This document shows, piece by piece, positions 1 to 13,082 of a stretch of 64,000 bases of DNA. The stretch spans positions 58,958,501 through 59,022,500 of the forward strand of contig CP142457.1 in NCBI GenBank assembly GCA_038049695.1, given 5' to 3'. The stretch comes from Cinnamomum chago. Its lineage: Eukaryota > Streptophyta > Magnoliopsida > Laurales > Lauraceae. The notes beneath the pieces are model-generated. The model was given only the letters and a program-made list of their open reading frames with translations, was not told where the DNA came from and did not search any database. The first letter of the stretch is position 1; each line of letters starts with the position of its first letter. A program made the translations under genes and the position numbers.

Positions 1-44
1 TGACCCGTACGGATCTATTGACCCAAACTGAACCAAATGAGGAA

Positions 45-1235
45 AAGGGGAGTTTTTTTCAAAAAAAAAGAGAAAAGAACTTTCTGTTTATTTTCAAAAA
101 AACACATGAAGACTTAAATATTTTGAAAAAGTATACAAATTTTCTATATTTCTTTCAATTGAATTATCTCCATCAATTTTTTGAAAAAATAAAAACAAAA
201 ACACCCTTATCACAAGTTTTAATCATTTTTTAACCTTCTTTCATTCCCAATGCCAACCCATAAATTACTTTATGCGCCTCACTGATTAAATATTGATGGA
301 GGAATATCTTCTTTTGATAGGTTAGTCACCAAGGAGAATGGCGGATTTGTTTTTGGCACAAGTTTAAACTTGATTTTGATGATCATAATCATTAAATGAA
401 ATTAATAATTCAGTCACTTGGAATTCATATAAGCCCTTCTTTTTAAACCATAAATGTATATAAGGTAGCTAAAGTAGGCCGCACTAGGTTTTTTGTTGGA
501 CTTGATAACTCCTCTTAAATGATTTATTAAATGAAAATTATGGAAATGACGTAAGTGATTTTCTTTCCTTTTATGGTGCGGACTTGATTGAAAGAAATAT
601 AGAAAACTATTGTCCTTTGAAATATTCAACTCTTCACGTACTTTTTTGAAAAATGATCTAAAAGTTTTATATTATTTTAAATTTTCCCTTAAAAACCAAG
701 TTCTTAATTTTAAATTGGAAAATTCTTAAAAAGGTATAAAAGTCTTGGCTCACTTTCAAAAAAGAACATGAAGATTTGAATACCTAAAAAGAGTCAAAAG
801 TTTTTCCACAATTTTTTCAATCAAGTCATTTCCATAAAAAAAATTTGAGAAAGGAATAAAAATACCCTTATGTCATTTTTTTGATTTTTTTCTTTAATAA
901 GTCATTTGAGAGAAACGATTAAGTCTAACCCAAATGACCAAGTGGGGCCCACTTTAACTACCTTTATGCATGGATGGTTAAAAGGGGATTCCAATTAAAT
1001 GACTAAAAATCTAGCTTCATTAAATGGTTGTGATCATTAAAGTCAAAATGGCTGGTAATAGAGAGGAAAGAGGTTAAGGAAATACAAAAACTCATCATAA
1101 GGAAATGGCACTTTTGTCATTTTTCACAAAAAAACTAGGGAGTGGGCTTAATTGAAAGAATTGTAGAAAACTTTTATACTTTTTTGAAATATTCAAATAT
1201 TCATTATATTTTTTTGAGATTTTTCCTCTTAAAAT
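45..1235. repeat. Four degenerate AT-rich repeat copies in alternating orientation
   Basis: Similar stretches lie at about 95-225 (+), 540-655 (-), 755-880 (+) and 1095-1235 (-). Each combines an 'acatgaagattt' block, a run like 'tctatatttctttcaat' and an 'acccttat' end. The alternating orientation suggests two foldback elements or one element with eroded internal parts. No coding region is visible; the short ORFs here are AT-rich and low complexity. Confidence 0.5.
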
Positions 1236-1497
1236 CCCATACCAGATATTTTTAGAATCCGGGTTGCATGAGTGTCTACCACACTCTTTTTGTGAGTGGG
1301 ATGTGTAGAACTCCTCCAACAGACCCACCTAATGATAATTCAAACCGTTCAAAATACATCTCATCCCCTCATGTGACAAATCCTCAAATTTTTCTACGAT
1401 TTGTCTCATTGTAAGATCGAACACATGCATGACTCATGATTATCACAGTATATTTATTAATCATATTATCAATGATATGCTCAATCTTACTATAGGG

Positions 1498-1906
1498 TAG
1501 GGTAGGGTTGTTCATGGGCCAGGCTGGGCAGGGTTAAGGAAGATCCAAGCCTAGCCTTACTTCTGAACTCTTGCACCGTGCCCGACCCAAGCCTAGATAG
1601 GGCCGTAACTGACTGGCCCAAGCCCAGCTCGAAAAAACTTTATAATAAAAAAAAGAAAAACCCCCTCTTTCTATGCCAACTTGTTTGGGTGCTTATCCCT
1701 CAATGAGATGCCATGTGTTAAAGTTCTACCTCCCTCTCTTTTCTCACAATTACTTTTAATGTTGGGCTGGACCAGGCTTGGGCTTTCTACCTCTCAACCT
1801 AAGCCCGGCCCATCTATTAAATGGGCCAAATTAAATAGTCCAAGCCGTGCCTGAGTGCTAAAATTTCTGGTCCAAGCCCGGACCAAAGTGGGCTGGGCCA
1901 CCCCTG
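1498..1906. mobile_element. hAT-like MITE with 8-bp target duplication
   Basis: A 409-bp element is flanked by CTATAGGG (1490-1497) and CTGTAGGG (1907-1914), a 7/8 match that fits the 8-bp duplication typical of hAT insertion. The ends are loosely inverted: 'tagggttgttcatgggcc' on the left and, in reverse complement, 'caggggtggcccagccc' on the right. The interior is GC-rich 'gcccagcc/ggcttggg' sequence with no transposase ORF. The exact left start is blurred by a TAGGG duplication. Confidence 0.6.
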
Positions 1907-1914
1907 CTGTAGGG

Positions 1915-3120
1915 TTAACACGTTTTGAGAGTAGAGCTGCTTGGATTTTCATTAGGTAGCCCCTTTTTAACTTGTGCTCCACCTCCTTATAAATTACTCT
2001 GAGGAATCGGGCTCTTTTTAAGTGGGGGGGGGGTTTTACCTTTTAGCAAATCAGGGACCTGGTTTCACGGCTAGCCTTCCGGCACGCATTGCTTTCGGCT
2101 TAAGCTCTTTAGTAAAGCTAAGCAAGTAATGACAAAGCCGGCCTCTGCCCTACGAAAGTGAGGGAAAACGCCAATCCAATCAAGACCAGATAACATGCCC
2201 AAACAAAACCAGATAAAACACGGCACATGAATGCACAGAACTAGTGAGGCGTATGCACCACTTTCCTTTCGTTTTCAACCCCATCTCCTGAAGCTGCGCT
2301 TTCGGCCCACCCCCTCCGCCGTATGCCTTGTGAAAGAATTAAAGACCCCCAAAATCATGTCAGATCTAAATATCTAGCTAACCTATCAAATTAATGCCCG
2401 CAAAGACTCGTCATTCTTCAGTCGTCACTCAAGAGATAAAAAGAGGGGAATGGAACCTCCAACCGAAGGCAGTTGGAGCCCAAAACCTCCAAAACACTTG
2501 AGATATTCCTAAAACATTACATAATAAACTAGAGCCATGTGCTTGGAATCATGGTAGATCCTAATGAGACAACAAAACAGCATCCACATGCAATCGAATG
2601 AGACAACATTCACATTCACATGCACATGCAGGGGTGGTAGCCAGCTGGAGCGGCAGTAACACTGTAACAGTAGGATGAGATTCATGAGGACCTCCTTTCT
2701 TAATTTTCAATGTCTGCAAATGTGGGCCCCACCATTCCAACTGCATAAGATCCTCAGGTCGATTAGTAGGTCTTGACTCTTGCCCGGCCTGCACCGACTT
2801 TATGGAAATGAGCGACTGAATTGATGGGAAGACCTTGACTCTACAGTTTCTTGTCTCTTTTCCTTCATTTTTGAAGTACTCATTCCACTACGGTACTAGA
2901 TAAGAAGATGAGCTTGCCAATTGCCATGGATGAGGATGCCAGATGAGGCATACACGATTACACGTACAAAGCTGTGGAAGAACGCAAACTGATGAATGAA
3001 CGTGATGTTTATCGAATTGGAGCATCCTTTATCCAAAATGGGGCCCTTTTTTTTTTTTTTTTGGCAGAGGGCTAAAATAGAAACTCCTCCCTATCCCGTA
3101 AAAACAGACAATAAATACCT
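1915..3120. other. Gene-free stretch
   Basis: No gene recognised. It holds a G run near 2023-2033, GC-richer sequence at 2050-2330 without an extended ORF, and a T run at 3048-3062. The only ORF above about 70 codons (2561-2794, minus) has no recognisable domain and no splice context. Confidence 0.5.
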
Positions 3121-3530
3121 TTAGGTGTTAAGCGATTGTTCATTTACTAGAATTACAGGAATTCTTATTCGAAGATTTTTAAAATTTCTAGATAAGGTGG
3201 AATTCCTAAATCCCCATTTGGAGGTGTTAAACGATCGTTCATTTACTAGAATTACAGGAATTCTTATTTGAAAATTTTCTGAATTTTTAGATAAAGTGGA
3301 ATTCCTAAATCCCCATTTGAACTTGAGCATTCAGGAATTCTATCAAAATGCAATCAAAGTGGAATTCCTAAATTCCAAAAAGGTCAATTAAGACTTTTCA
3401 TGTGTTGGAATTCATAAATTCTTGTCAAGAAACAAAGAATTTACAAATGTCAATGGGACATCATGTCTCAAAAACCCCAACCACTATAATTTTAATAAGG
3501 AATTTTAGTAAAGAAACAGACACTAAATTT
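3121..3530. mobile_element. Tourist-like MITE with internal 99-bp tandem duplication
   Basis: The left end contains 'gttcatttactagaatt' and the right end, in reverse complement, 'gtttctttactaaaatt', forming an imperfect terminal inverted repeat. Inside, 3123-3220 is repeated at 3222-3319 (period 99) with a few substitutions. The element is rich in 'gaattc' motifs and is related to the repeats at 4416-5165 and 38315-38997. No coding capacity is evident; the minus-strand ORF here merely reads the duplication. Confidence 0.5.
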
Positions 3531-4415
3531 GATGTCTTATATATATTCTAAGAAGACTAATCGTTTGGGACCTGCCGCAATCTCCAATTTGGGGCAATTA
3601 TAAGGGATAATTATGGGTATTTGATGTAATCTTTATATATCATTGAAAATTTTGTTATAAGGTCTCATTATTTAATTCAAACAATTCCTGAGAGGTGAGA
3701 GTAGAAACCCTTCACCCATTTGTTTGTAATGAGAAGTAGAATCAAATCAAGTTGAGTGTCTAATTAAGATAAAAATAAATTGAAGGAAGTTGGATGGAAG
3801 ATCACAAAATGAAAAAAAATAGTACTTTTAGTTGCACATTATCATAAAAGGGAATTTAATATTAAAGTGAAAATAACATAAGGCCTTCATTTTTCAGACA
3901 ATGGGTCATATCTTCAAAACTCACTCTTTCTTTTTTAGAAAAATAAAATAAAAAAAGCAACTCCCTTTCTCCACTAAATGACAAAAAATACTCACTTTTT
4001 ATACAAAAGGTCAAAAAGATTCCCTACCAAGCAACTAAGGATAAAATACAATCATAACACACTTATAATTTATTCTCTCTTGGTTTGATGCTTTCCTTTA
4101 CCTTTATTTTTTGAGAAAATTACCAAACTGGCTAAAAGCACAATATGACAGAAAATATACTTTTTAAAGCTGAAAATGACAAAAAAAAATTATTAAACAA
4201 TAAAAAAAATGAAAAAAAAGTATTTTTCCCTCAAACTCCCTCCACTTTCTTTTTATCTTGATTTGACACTCGGTTGTATTTCATTCTACTACTCTCTACA
4301 TACAAATAGGCATGTTTTTTCACAATTTTTTCTTAAAAGAAGGAGAAAGTTGTTCCGCCTGTGGCAGTAGATATAATGCGGAATCACATATATCCTTGTG
4401 TTTCTTATTTGTTTA

Positions 4416-5165
4416 GGGCCTGTTCATTTTCTAGAATTCCTAGAATTCTTGTCTGGGGAATTTTTGAATTCCTAGACAAGGTGAAATTCCAAAATCCTCC
4501 TAAGAGCATGAGCATTTTGAAATTCCACCAAAATGCAAAGAAGGTGAAATTCCAAGAATTCCTAAGGGCATGTTTGTGTACATGTAATTTCCGTGGAAAT
4601 TGGAAATTGTCACATCAGCAAAATCCATGGGTTTCAAATTCTTTAGAAAAGTTTTTCCGCGGAAGTCAAAATTTTATGTTTGGTGCAAAAAGGTTTTCCT
4701 CGATGAATTAGTGCTAATGTTGTTTGGTGCAACTATGGATTTATTTAGTGAAAACCATTTTTTAGTGAAAACTATTGGGTGGGTGGGTTGGTATGTGTGT
4801 GGGGTGGGTGGGGTTGAGAGGGGAAGAGGAAGAAAGAGGGTGGTTGGGTGGAGTGAGGGTGAGAGAGAGGAAATTGGGGGGTCGGTTTTCCGTGGAAATG
4901 GACTTCCCATACCCCCCATAGAAAGTCTATTTCTATGGTTAGAAAGGAAAAAACTGACGTGGCGAAAAAGCATTTCCGCGGAAAACTGCCGCACCAAACA
5001 CATGAAAAAGAAGTTTTCCGCAGAAAACTACATCATTTTCCGCGGAAAAGTGTTACACAAACATGCCCTAAAGATTATCATGTGCTGGAATTCATAAATT
5101 CCTGTAAAGAAACATGAAATTTGAAAATGCAAGGGACATCATGTCTCAAAAACCCCAACCACTAG
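4416..5165. mobile_element. Second 'gaattc'-rich repeat, interrupted by a nested MITE
   Basis: The outer parts (about 4416-4565 and 5072-5165) parallel the element at 3121-3530. The text 'tgctggaattcataaattc' resumes after the insert just as it follows 'cttttcatg' near 3397 in the uninterrupted copy. The 3.1-3.5 kb copy therefore serves as an empty-site comparison for the 503-bp insert at 4566-5068. Confidence 0.55.
4566..5068. mobile_element. PIF/Harbinger-like MITE (TAA target duplication)
   Basis: The ends are near-perfect inverted repeats: GGGCATGTTTGTGTACATG on the left, and GGGCATGTTTGTGTAACA as the reverse complement of the right end. Both are followed inward by 'tttccgyggaaa' blocks. 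TAA flanks both sides (4563-4565 and 5069-5071), the 3-bp duplication characteristic of PIF/Harbinger insertion. The overlapping ORFs inside on both strands are low-complexity G-rich translations, not a transposase. Confidence 0.7.
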
Positions 5166-6781
5166 AATTCCAGTCAGGATGAATATGTGTACCCAAATCC
5201 TACCTAGATGGCCCGTTTGACGTCCACATTTTTGGTCTGAAGCACATTCGCTAACATGGTTGGACCATAATGCCATTAACTGATGATTAAGTGCACAAAG
5301 GCATACTTAAAAGTCAATCTTTGGGGAAAGATCAAAAGGCCTGCAGTAAGTCTAAGATTTGCATTAAGTGGGAGAATCCACCCAACCCAACCTCTATAGG
5401 TCGATTCACGGACGGCCCGACAACGGAATTAAGAAACAATGAGAAAGATGACCAGTGTTAATGGGTGTTTGAAAGTTGAAACAGCCCGCCAGTTGGTAGG
5501 TTAGGTAAAGGGTCAATTTGCCTTTCACACGTGATGAGAAATTAACTGAGTTTTACCAAGGTACAGAATTCATATGCAAATATACATATGTTGAAGCACG
5601 TTAACATGTTTGTTAAAATTATAGTTTTCACATGACTTGGTGATCGAGTACATTCAACAATTTTAAATTTATTTACATGTGCTTGTGTTTTTTCATACGT
5701 TTCTTAAAATCTATGACGATTATGATTTGGGCACAAACAAAAATGATTAAGCATTCTTTCTCTTGAAAGCTGAAAAACAATTAGAGATGAAATAGAGTCA
5801 TTTGACCTCCTCCTTCAGCCACATCATCAAAAGTAAAATGAGTGTTTATAAAACGTCGGTTGCTACAATTCAACCAAGAGCATTACATTGAAAGAAAAGA
5901 TTTATTCCTCGCTCAAAGCACACGTCCCTTTTTCTTTTGGGACACTCAATGAGTCTCACGCACCTTAGATTTCAATGGATCTTCCCCAAGCCCCAAAATA
6001 GATAAATCCCACCACGAATGCCTTTTTCTCGCTCTCACTTTCTCCTCTCCTCTCTCCAATCTTATCTCCTCCCCTATCACATCAATTTCAAATTTGTATT
6101 ATCTCCCTCACCTATCAATGTATGGGCTTTTCTTTTTTGTCATCTTTTATTTTGTATTTTTGAAGTCTCAATAGGCCTTATCAATTTCAGATCAATACAT
6201 GAATGTTTTGAAGAGGCTGATGGTCTCTGGCGATAATGCCTGTTGACTCGGGTGTGTGAATTTTCTCAAGTTCGGTTTCTTTCTTCTTCTTCTTTTTTTT
6301 TTTATTTTTTTTTATTTTTTAATTTCTAAGATTTATAGTTTGTATTTTTTATTTTTTAAACATTTGATTGTTGGGGTTTGTGCTTTTTATCTTTTTAAAG
6401 AATTGATTGTGATTTTGTGGAGATTTATAGGAATGTAGCCGGTTGAACATAAGAGGAGTACAAGAAAGAACTTTTTAATTACATTCAGTTTTTATTTGGG
6501 TCTTTGTTTATTGCACTTTGGATTTGTTTGTGTCAAAAACCACTTGGGGTTATGCAAGATATGGATGAATAGGGAACACTTCTTCCTTTATTTGCAACTT
6601 CTAAATTTATGTTAGGATATATTTATTCCCACTTTTCCATAAGAGCCGCTGTACTTATTTTGAGGCCAAAATCTGATTGCATAATTATATATGTTCAAAT
6701 ATATGCATTTTCTTTTAACCTGTTACATTTTTTTTTTCCTTCATGAGTTGTATTTGACAATCATTTGAAGTGTCGTGTAGT
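5166..6781. other. Gene-free stretch with pyrimidine-rich segment
   Basis: No recognised gene. A C/T-rich segment at 6018-6075 followed by T-rich DNA at 6283-6360 resembles a 5' leader region in composition. The reading frames there (72 and 60 codons) are hydrophobic or low complexity, and no downstream exon could be joined to them. Confidence 0.4.
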
Positions 6782-7146
6782 CATGCAAAGTAAATATTTA
6801 ATAAATATTTAAATTAATTACCAACTTATAAAAGGTATAATGTTTGTGGGATATAACAAATGAGATGATCCTAGGAAAAGACAAAATATAGAAAAAAAAT
6901 GACAAAACCCAGAAAAAAAAAAAAAAAAAAAAAGAGATTTCCATATCTAAAAAATAATTAAAATTAAAATAAATAAATTAAAACCCACGAAATAGTAAGA
7001 AATCATACTTTAACGGATATAAAAACCAAAAATGAAGATCTCGGTCTCATAAAAAATATGGATTAAAAAAACCACAAAATCAACCAGATCCCACAAACAT
7101 TGTCCCTATTATAAGTTGATAATTAATTTGAATATTAATTTGCATG
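6782..7146. mobile_element. Foldback MITE with about 60-bp terminal inverted repeats
   Basis: The left arm (to about 6860) and right arm (from about 7081) are inverted copies. Both carry CATGCAAA at the tip, then an 'aaattaatt' block, then 'accaacttataa', then 'aatgtttgtgggat'. The left arm has an extra 12-bp 'aaatatttaata' duplication. The interior is A-rich. The right flank (7150-7190) may belong to a further older element. Confidence 0.5.
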
Positions 7147-10100
7147 CTATTTCACCTGTGCATCGCATGCATGGGATTTCATGCTAGTAACCATTATGCA
7201 TGTATATCATTTATATATGTAAATGAGTACAAACAAATAACTTGTAATTGAAATTCTACCTATAGCTCATTTGATTGGCTAGTGAGGCCCATTGGAAAGA
7301 TGTGGCCATCTCCATTGCATGTGCCTCCAGTTCTGAACAAATATTTAAAAAGAAACGAGAAATTGGCTTCTAATGTATGATACATGGATACTTTGTACAA
7401 GCCCAACATATCCATATCGCACTGATACAACACTTATATTGGTACATGATGCCGCACCCATACTTTTAGGGAACAAGTTTAATATATCATATTTATAAAG
7501 TTTATTATTTCATATACTTCTTTTAATATTTTTACTTCTCACCGTAAAAAATATCTCAAATGAGACGAAAACAATGATAATTTAATTGTTTCAAAATTGA
7601 TTTAAAGAAAAAAAAATTAAAACACTTGTATCCGTATCCCTATCCTAAATGTTCAAATGTGAGGAGTTGTATCCTCAATCCCCATATCAGTATCCATATC
7701 CATATTTATATTTAAGCATCATTATTTCTAATGCAATTACGTACTATGTAGGTTTGAATTCCCTGAAGCCGTCATAAATACTTCAGTTGGATCTAAAAAT
7801 CTAAAACCACTCGGAAACTTCATCCTTTACGTCTGCATCAGACTTCATTTCAGTCAAAGTTAATGCCCGGCCAATGGCAGATTGATCAGGTAACCATCGT
7901 GAGAACAATTCAGGTCGGTGAAAATGTCGTATATATGTCGGCACAGGGACTTGAGCTGTTTGCAAAATATCCAAGTGATGCATGCACACAGCACACTCAT
8001 AGAGATTGACATATAAGAATTGGTCTCGAATCTGTTCACTCAAAGGATCTCAATCAGATTTTATGTAATCTTTTAAAACCTTTAGATGGTGTGGCCCACT
8101 CCATTGGAATAGAAGAACCTCAATCGTCCAGCACTAAAAGGTTAAAAAGGCACTAGAAGAAAATTATAGTTCATGTCGGCAACTTCTTGTGTGCTTCGTA
8201 GGTTCACATGGAGAGAAGATGCATCGACAATTACAAACAAAAATGGATACACTGAGAATCCGCCGAAATCTCCGGTCTAAAAGCTTTGTATATACATTGG
8301 AATTTTCAAGTGTTAGCAAAGATTTCTTCGCTAGATCAAGTCATCTCTATGTTACTGCACTGATGTACTATCTCAAAATTATCAATCATTCCTGTTCTCT
8401 CTTTCTTTAAAGGGAGTATTTTCCAAAGTTTGGAGTACTTGTGCTTAGGATAATATTGGAGAAAACGAATTGTTTGATGAAAAATAACATCCAGATCATA
8501 GATTGCAATATTATATTATTGTGAATTCTGATGTGTTCGTAATCGTGGGCAGGCTGTAGCAGTAGTCATAAATTAAACTTCAATGGTGTTCAATTAGTCG
8601 TTTAACGTTTTTTAGGATGAATTGGTAAAATCTAAGAGTGACTATCAATTTTTTTTTCTTATATGTTTGGATTTATCTTTGTTTAAATGAAACATTTATA
8701 TTCTCTTTTGTCTTTTACGGTTCCTTATTTTGTCTCAATCTTTGGAACTATGCTAACCATCCTTTTTCTTTTGTCTTTATATTTGGAACTTTAGGTTGAA
8801 GCCATATATAGTGGTTTTGTCAACTAAAAATTTTAAGACCTTTTTTTTATCAGTAGATTTAAAAATGCATTATAAAGAAAAAGAGTACATAGTAGAAAAG
8901 AAACAAGACCACAACATAGTTTAGGACCTTTTCTGATTCAATTAATCTTAAGAACTTCATCAATATGTTACTTGAATCCTTATGGTTTTTATTAAAAAAA
9001 AAAATTAATCTTGAATGAAAAATATAGAGGGCCACATTCGTTTCAAGTAATTAAACACAAAAAAAGTTAAGAGTTTTATTTCTAAAAATGGTCTAACTGA
9101 AGAAAATAAAATCAATGTGATTTTTCAAAACTGACCATTTAATAATGTCTCCTTTAATGAAAAATGAATCAAAGGGAGAAGAGGAAATGAATATCTAATT
9201 ATCACCCTAATAACTCAAATTCTATGAAAGTGAGGGGTGCACATACATTGGTACTTCAAATCCTACACCAATCACCTTTTTAATAAACCTATGGTGGAGC
9301 TTGTTGGACTTTAAATTCCTATATAACCAATTCCTGTGAGTTCTATGCAAACATGGTCTTGGTGAAACAAAAAAAATTTAAAGTGAAGACAAGTAAAGGT
9401 TTATTTTTTTTATGCCCCACTATTGTCACAATAGAGCTTTGTTCTTGAAAAATAAAGATAAGGAGGAATTATTGGTTCCTCTTCTCTCTTCACCTTGGAT
9501 GCATAACCACTCTTTAAGAGTTGGGTTTTTCGTTTTCGTTTTTTTCTTTTTTAAACTTTCCGATCTCCCGAAATAGCTAGGCTCCATAAAAGAGTGGTTT
9601 AGGCACCTGCCCTCTTTCATTTGGCCTCATCTGCAGCTCACCAAATAAATGTGGAGCCTATCGATGTCTTCTGATAAATCTATCAATGCCCATTTGAAGT
9701 TGATTCATTTGATTTTAATCATGAATTGGATGGACGAGATAGAAATTATCTGCTCATTAGCCAATTGTTCGATTTCAGCTCTTATTTTAAACTACTAAAA
9801 ACTCTCTATTGGAACCAAGTTTTTTCAGATGGCCAATTAGTGGCGGATCTAGAATTTTCGTTTGAGGTGTGCGAAGCTTAATAGGTGGTTTGGTTTTAGG
9901 GGCTAACCAGAGATTTTTATGTAAATTTTGAGAGTGAGCCTATAAGCCACACCCGCGTGGTTGTGCCTGGATTTACCCAGTGGCCAACCTATCTCTTGTT
10001 TATTTTGGTGTTAGGGATGCGGCCTGCTATATATAGTTCACTTTTGTTGAAATTAAAATCCAGTTTACATCACAGAATATCTTTGATGATCATTAATTTA

Positions 10101-10164
10101 CGGGGCACTTTAGTAAAGAAAGTCCAAGAAAGTAGATATAAAGGAACTCCTACCGAGGTGTATG
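7147..10164. other. Gene-free repeat-rich stretch
   Basis: No gene could be supported. The 7370-7700 part has 'tccatatcc/ggatac' segments at both ends, which looks like a decayed foldback element. A minus-strand ORF of 80 codons at 7801-8043 has a normal amino-acid mix but no recognised motif. The rest is AT-rich. Confidence 0.4.
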
Positions 10165-10662
10165 ACTTGAAAAGGTCAGTAAAAGTTAAACTAAGAAAGA
10201 TGAAGAGTTGCTGATATTCAAAGGAGAATAGTGGAAAAAGAACGGCGTCCTACCATAGCAGCATGAGGCGTCAGTTCTTACCTATTACTACCTTGAAGAG
10301 GTCAGTAAAAGATAAAATAAAAAAGATGAAGAGTTACTGACATTCCAAGGAGAATGGTGGAAAAAGAACCGCGTCTTACCATAGTAGCACGAGGCGTCAG
10401 TTCTTATAAGTTACTACGGAGTTGTATAACTTGAAAAGGTCAGTAAAAGATAAAATAAGAAAGATGACATTCAAAGGAGAATAGTGGAAAAAGAACGGCG
10501 TCTTACCATCGTGGCATGAGACGTCAGTTCTTACCTATTACTTGAAAAGGTCAGTAAAAGATAAAATAAGAAAGATGAAGAGTTGCTGACATTCAAAGGA
10601 GAATAGTGAATAAAGAACCGCGTCTTACGATAGTGGCACGAGGCGTCAGTTCTTACCTGTTA
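10165..10662 (+). repeat. Four-copy tandem repeat, unit about 110-140 bp
   Basis: The anchor 'gtcagtaaaag' occurs at 10175, 10301, 10439 and 10550, giving spacings of 126, 138 and 111. Each unit continues with 'gaagagttrctgacattc', 'aaaaagaacsgcgtc' and 'ggcgtcagttctta'. The last two form an imperfect hairpin (aagaac.../...gttctt) in every unit. Spacing varies through small indels. No ORF runs across the units. Function unknown. Confidence 0.75.
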
Positions 10663-12068
10663 GTTTTGGGTTAGATTTTTCGACGCACGCTGTGATACCT
10701 CACAATAGGTCATCAACTTTCCTCACTAGAAAGCCTCCCACTGTGCCTGAGGTTGACTCTCCTCACCCGAGGGGCCCCTCTCCAGAGGGCTATGGCCTCC
10801 CACCTCTCCACTTCTATGCTGGATACCAAAAAAAAAGTAGTGGTGGAAAGAAAGTTAATTCTCCACCATAAAAATGGTTAATTTGATCCTTTAACAAAGA
10901 GAAAATCATTAGAAACAAAGCAGAGCCAATCCACCAATTCCACGGATAGCTCAGCAGCGAGTTAGGCCATGACCAAAATTGATCCAGCACTGCCGGTTAG
11001 GGACTTGATAGCAGGAGAAAATTTTAAAAATCGAAAAACGAAAAGGACAACACATGAGAAAGTTAATGATATTGTAAGATGCAGGGAATAAGTTGGGTGT
11101 ATCGTAGAGGTCATGGCTTAAGTAATACAGTATGAATTTACGCTATAAAAGTATTTGAATATTATTATTTTATACTGCAAAAAAAAAAAAAAAAAAAACC
11201 ATTTGGGAGAGTTATTTTACCACAAAAGAGTTTTTCATGGGAACTTTCTCCTATTACCTAACCATATGCTCTTCATAAAAAACGGTCCAATTCTAGACAA
11301 ATTCAAGAAAGGTATCCTTATGAATAAGTTATAAAAAAAAAAAAATCATTACGGTCCAAAGTTTAATGATATTTAAACTATACAATTATTTTTCTAAAAA
11401 CAAACATTTTTTTATCTAGAAACGTATCATTCAATATACAATGATGGTGAAGCCAAGTCTCCCATGAAAAGTCAAGTGCCAGTTAAGATCATTGAAATGG
11501 GTGCAACTTGGATGAATGTGGGGCCACATGATGATAATTGAGCCTCTGCTTGGTGGCAGACCTGTGTATTGTCAAATCATTTTTGTATACATTGATGATG
11601 CATCCTTGTCACTAGTTCCGTGGTGGGCCTTATTTTATGAGCTGATGCCAGGGAGGGCATCAGATGCTACTCTTTTCCACACGCTTCCTTCATCTCCTTA
11701 CGTTTGCTGAGAACGTACTTTATGACCTCACCACCAATTCCGCGTATGGGAAGCTTCCAGTACAATGCTCATTGCTGTACAAAAATTACAACGCAAATTC
11801 ACTTTATCAGTAAAGTGAGGTGAAGGTTGATTTAAAGAGACAAATAAAAAAGAAAAAGAGATCAAATTAAAAAGTACCATATTTCTAAAATCGCATCTAC
11901 CTTTTACCAAAAACAAGTAAAAAAAAAAAAAAACTTTTTACTATCACTAATTGACAAAAGCCATTTTCTTATTTTTCTTTTTAAAATTAAAAAACTACAT
12001 TCTCTTTTCACTAAATGAAAAAAATGTATCACTTTTCTTTTTAACCCATCTTCTTTTCTCATCTCTTA
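10663..12068. other. Gene-free stretch
   Basis: No gene recognised. It contains A runs (11180-11198, 11333-11344, 11921-11934) and a short + ORF at 11516-11710 with no recognisable domain. The 11870-12060 part resembles other 'ctttctccactaaatgac' A/T-rich repeats near 3960 and 35370. Confidence 0.4.
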
Positions 12069-13082
12069 GGTCTTGTTTGGTAACTCTACCAATTTTTTGA
12101 TAAATCTATTAAAAAAAAAAAGCTATAATCAAAAGAAGTATTTGATAATGCAAAGACCTATGTTAAATAGACTTTCTTATATCAATGGTTGAAAGTTATT
12201 AACAAATCTCTCGAGACTCACAAGTTATCAAGCCTTGATCTCGTGGTCATTTTTAGCATTCCAAAGATATCTAACGGTTTAGATCTTGTTTTTGGAGCCC
12301 ACATAATCCAGAAAATACTATCGAATGGCTCACATTTTCTGCTCATATCTCGAGATTGGTAATGATCCAATGGCTGGAATTTGATCATATAGTTGGGCTT
12401 GATTTTAAGAACAATTTCAATGGTTTGGATTGTGTTTTATTATCCCAAAAATTAAAAAACATAGAAAAACGCTACTGCTCATGGACAAATCCAAAATTGA
12501 GCATGATACATCAATGGCTGATATTGTTTTGCAAATATCTCGAAACCGAAAAGGTATCAAGCCTTAAAAGTTGACCCCATAGTCGTTTTTAGCCTTCCAA
12601 AGATATCTAACGGTTTAGATCTTGTGTTTGAGGCCCACAGACTTCAGAAAAAAAAAATGACTCACTTTCTTTGCACATATATCGAGATTGGTGATGATCA
12701 AACATCTGAAATTTGGTCTCATGGTCGTGTTTGATCTTGTAAACATTTCCAACGGTTTGGATCTTAATTTACGCTATTAGATTTTGAAAAAAAAAAAGTC
12801 AAAAGAATCGGATTAGGGTGTTGTTGGGCTAAAATCACTATCCATCCGCCTATGTTTTTCCTCATCTACTTTCTACATGCATCCAATGGTGGACTGTGAA
12901 AAAAAGGGGGCAATCTCTACACCATTTAGGGGCTGAAACACGCTGTTAAACACCTTTATTTTTAAAATCTTTACCCGCTTTAGAGATTTAGAGAAATAAA
13001 GACAAAAAGTAGTGATACCAAACATTAACTTATTTTGACCTTCACCTCATTCCATTTTACTAGTGAAGTTACCAAACAGGCT
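12069..13082. mobile_element. About 1-kb non-autonomous TIR element with internal duplication
   Basis: The ends carry inverted GTTTGGTAACT (at about 12075 on the left; reverse complement near 13067-13078 on the right), a motif common at Tourist-like termini. No clean target duplication is visible. Inside, about 329 bp is repeated: the block starting 'tatcaagccttg' at 12226 recurs at 12555, with the 'aagatatctaacggttta' segment in both. It has no transposase ORF. Confidence 0.5.

Noticed and set aside
4361..5097. ORFs of 109-165 codons on both strands
   Set aside because: They cross the border of the Harbinger-like MITE and its host repeat and depend on a G-rich tract; not a transposase.
7801..8043. 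80-codon minus-strand ORF with ordinary composition
   Set aside because: No recognised motif, no neighbouring exons and no splice evidence; possible but unsupported.
10165..10662. Regularly spaced repeats reminiscent of a CRISPR array
   Set aside because: The genome is a plant, units are over 110 bp with conserved interiors rather than unique spacers, and no cas genes exist.
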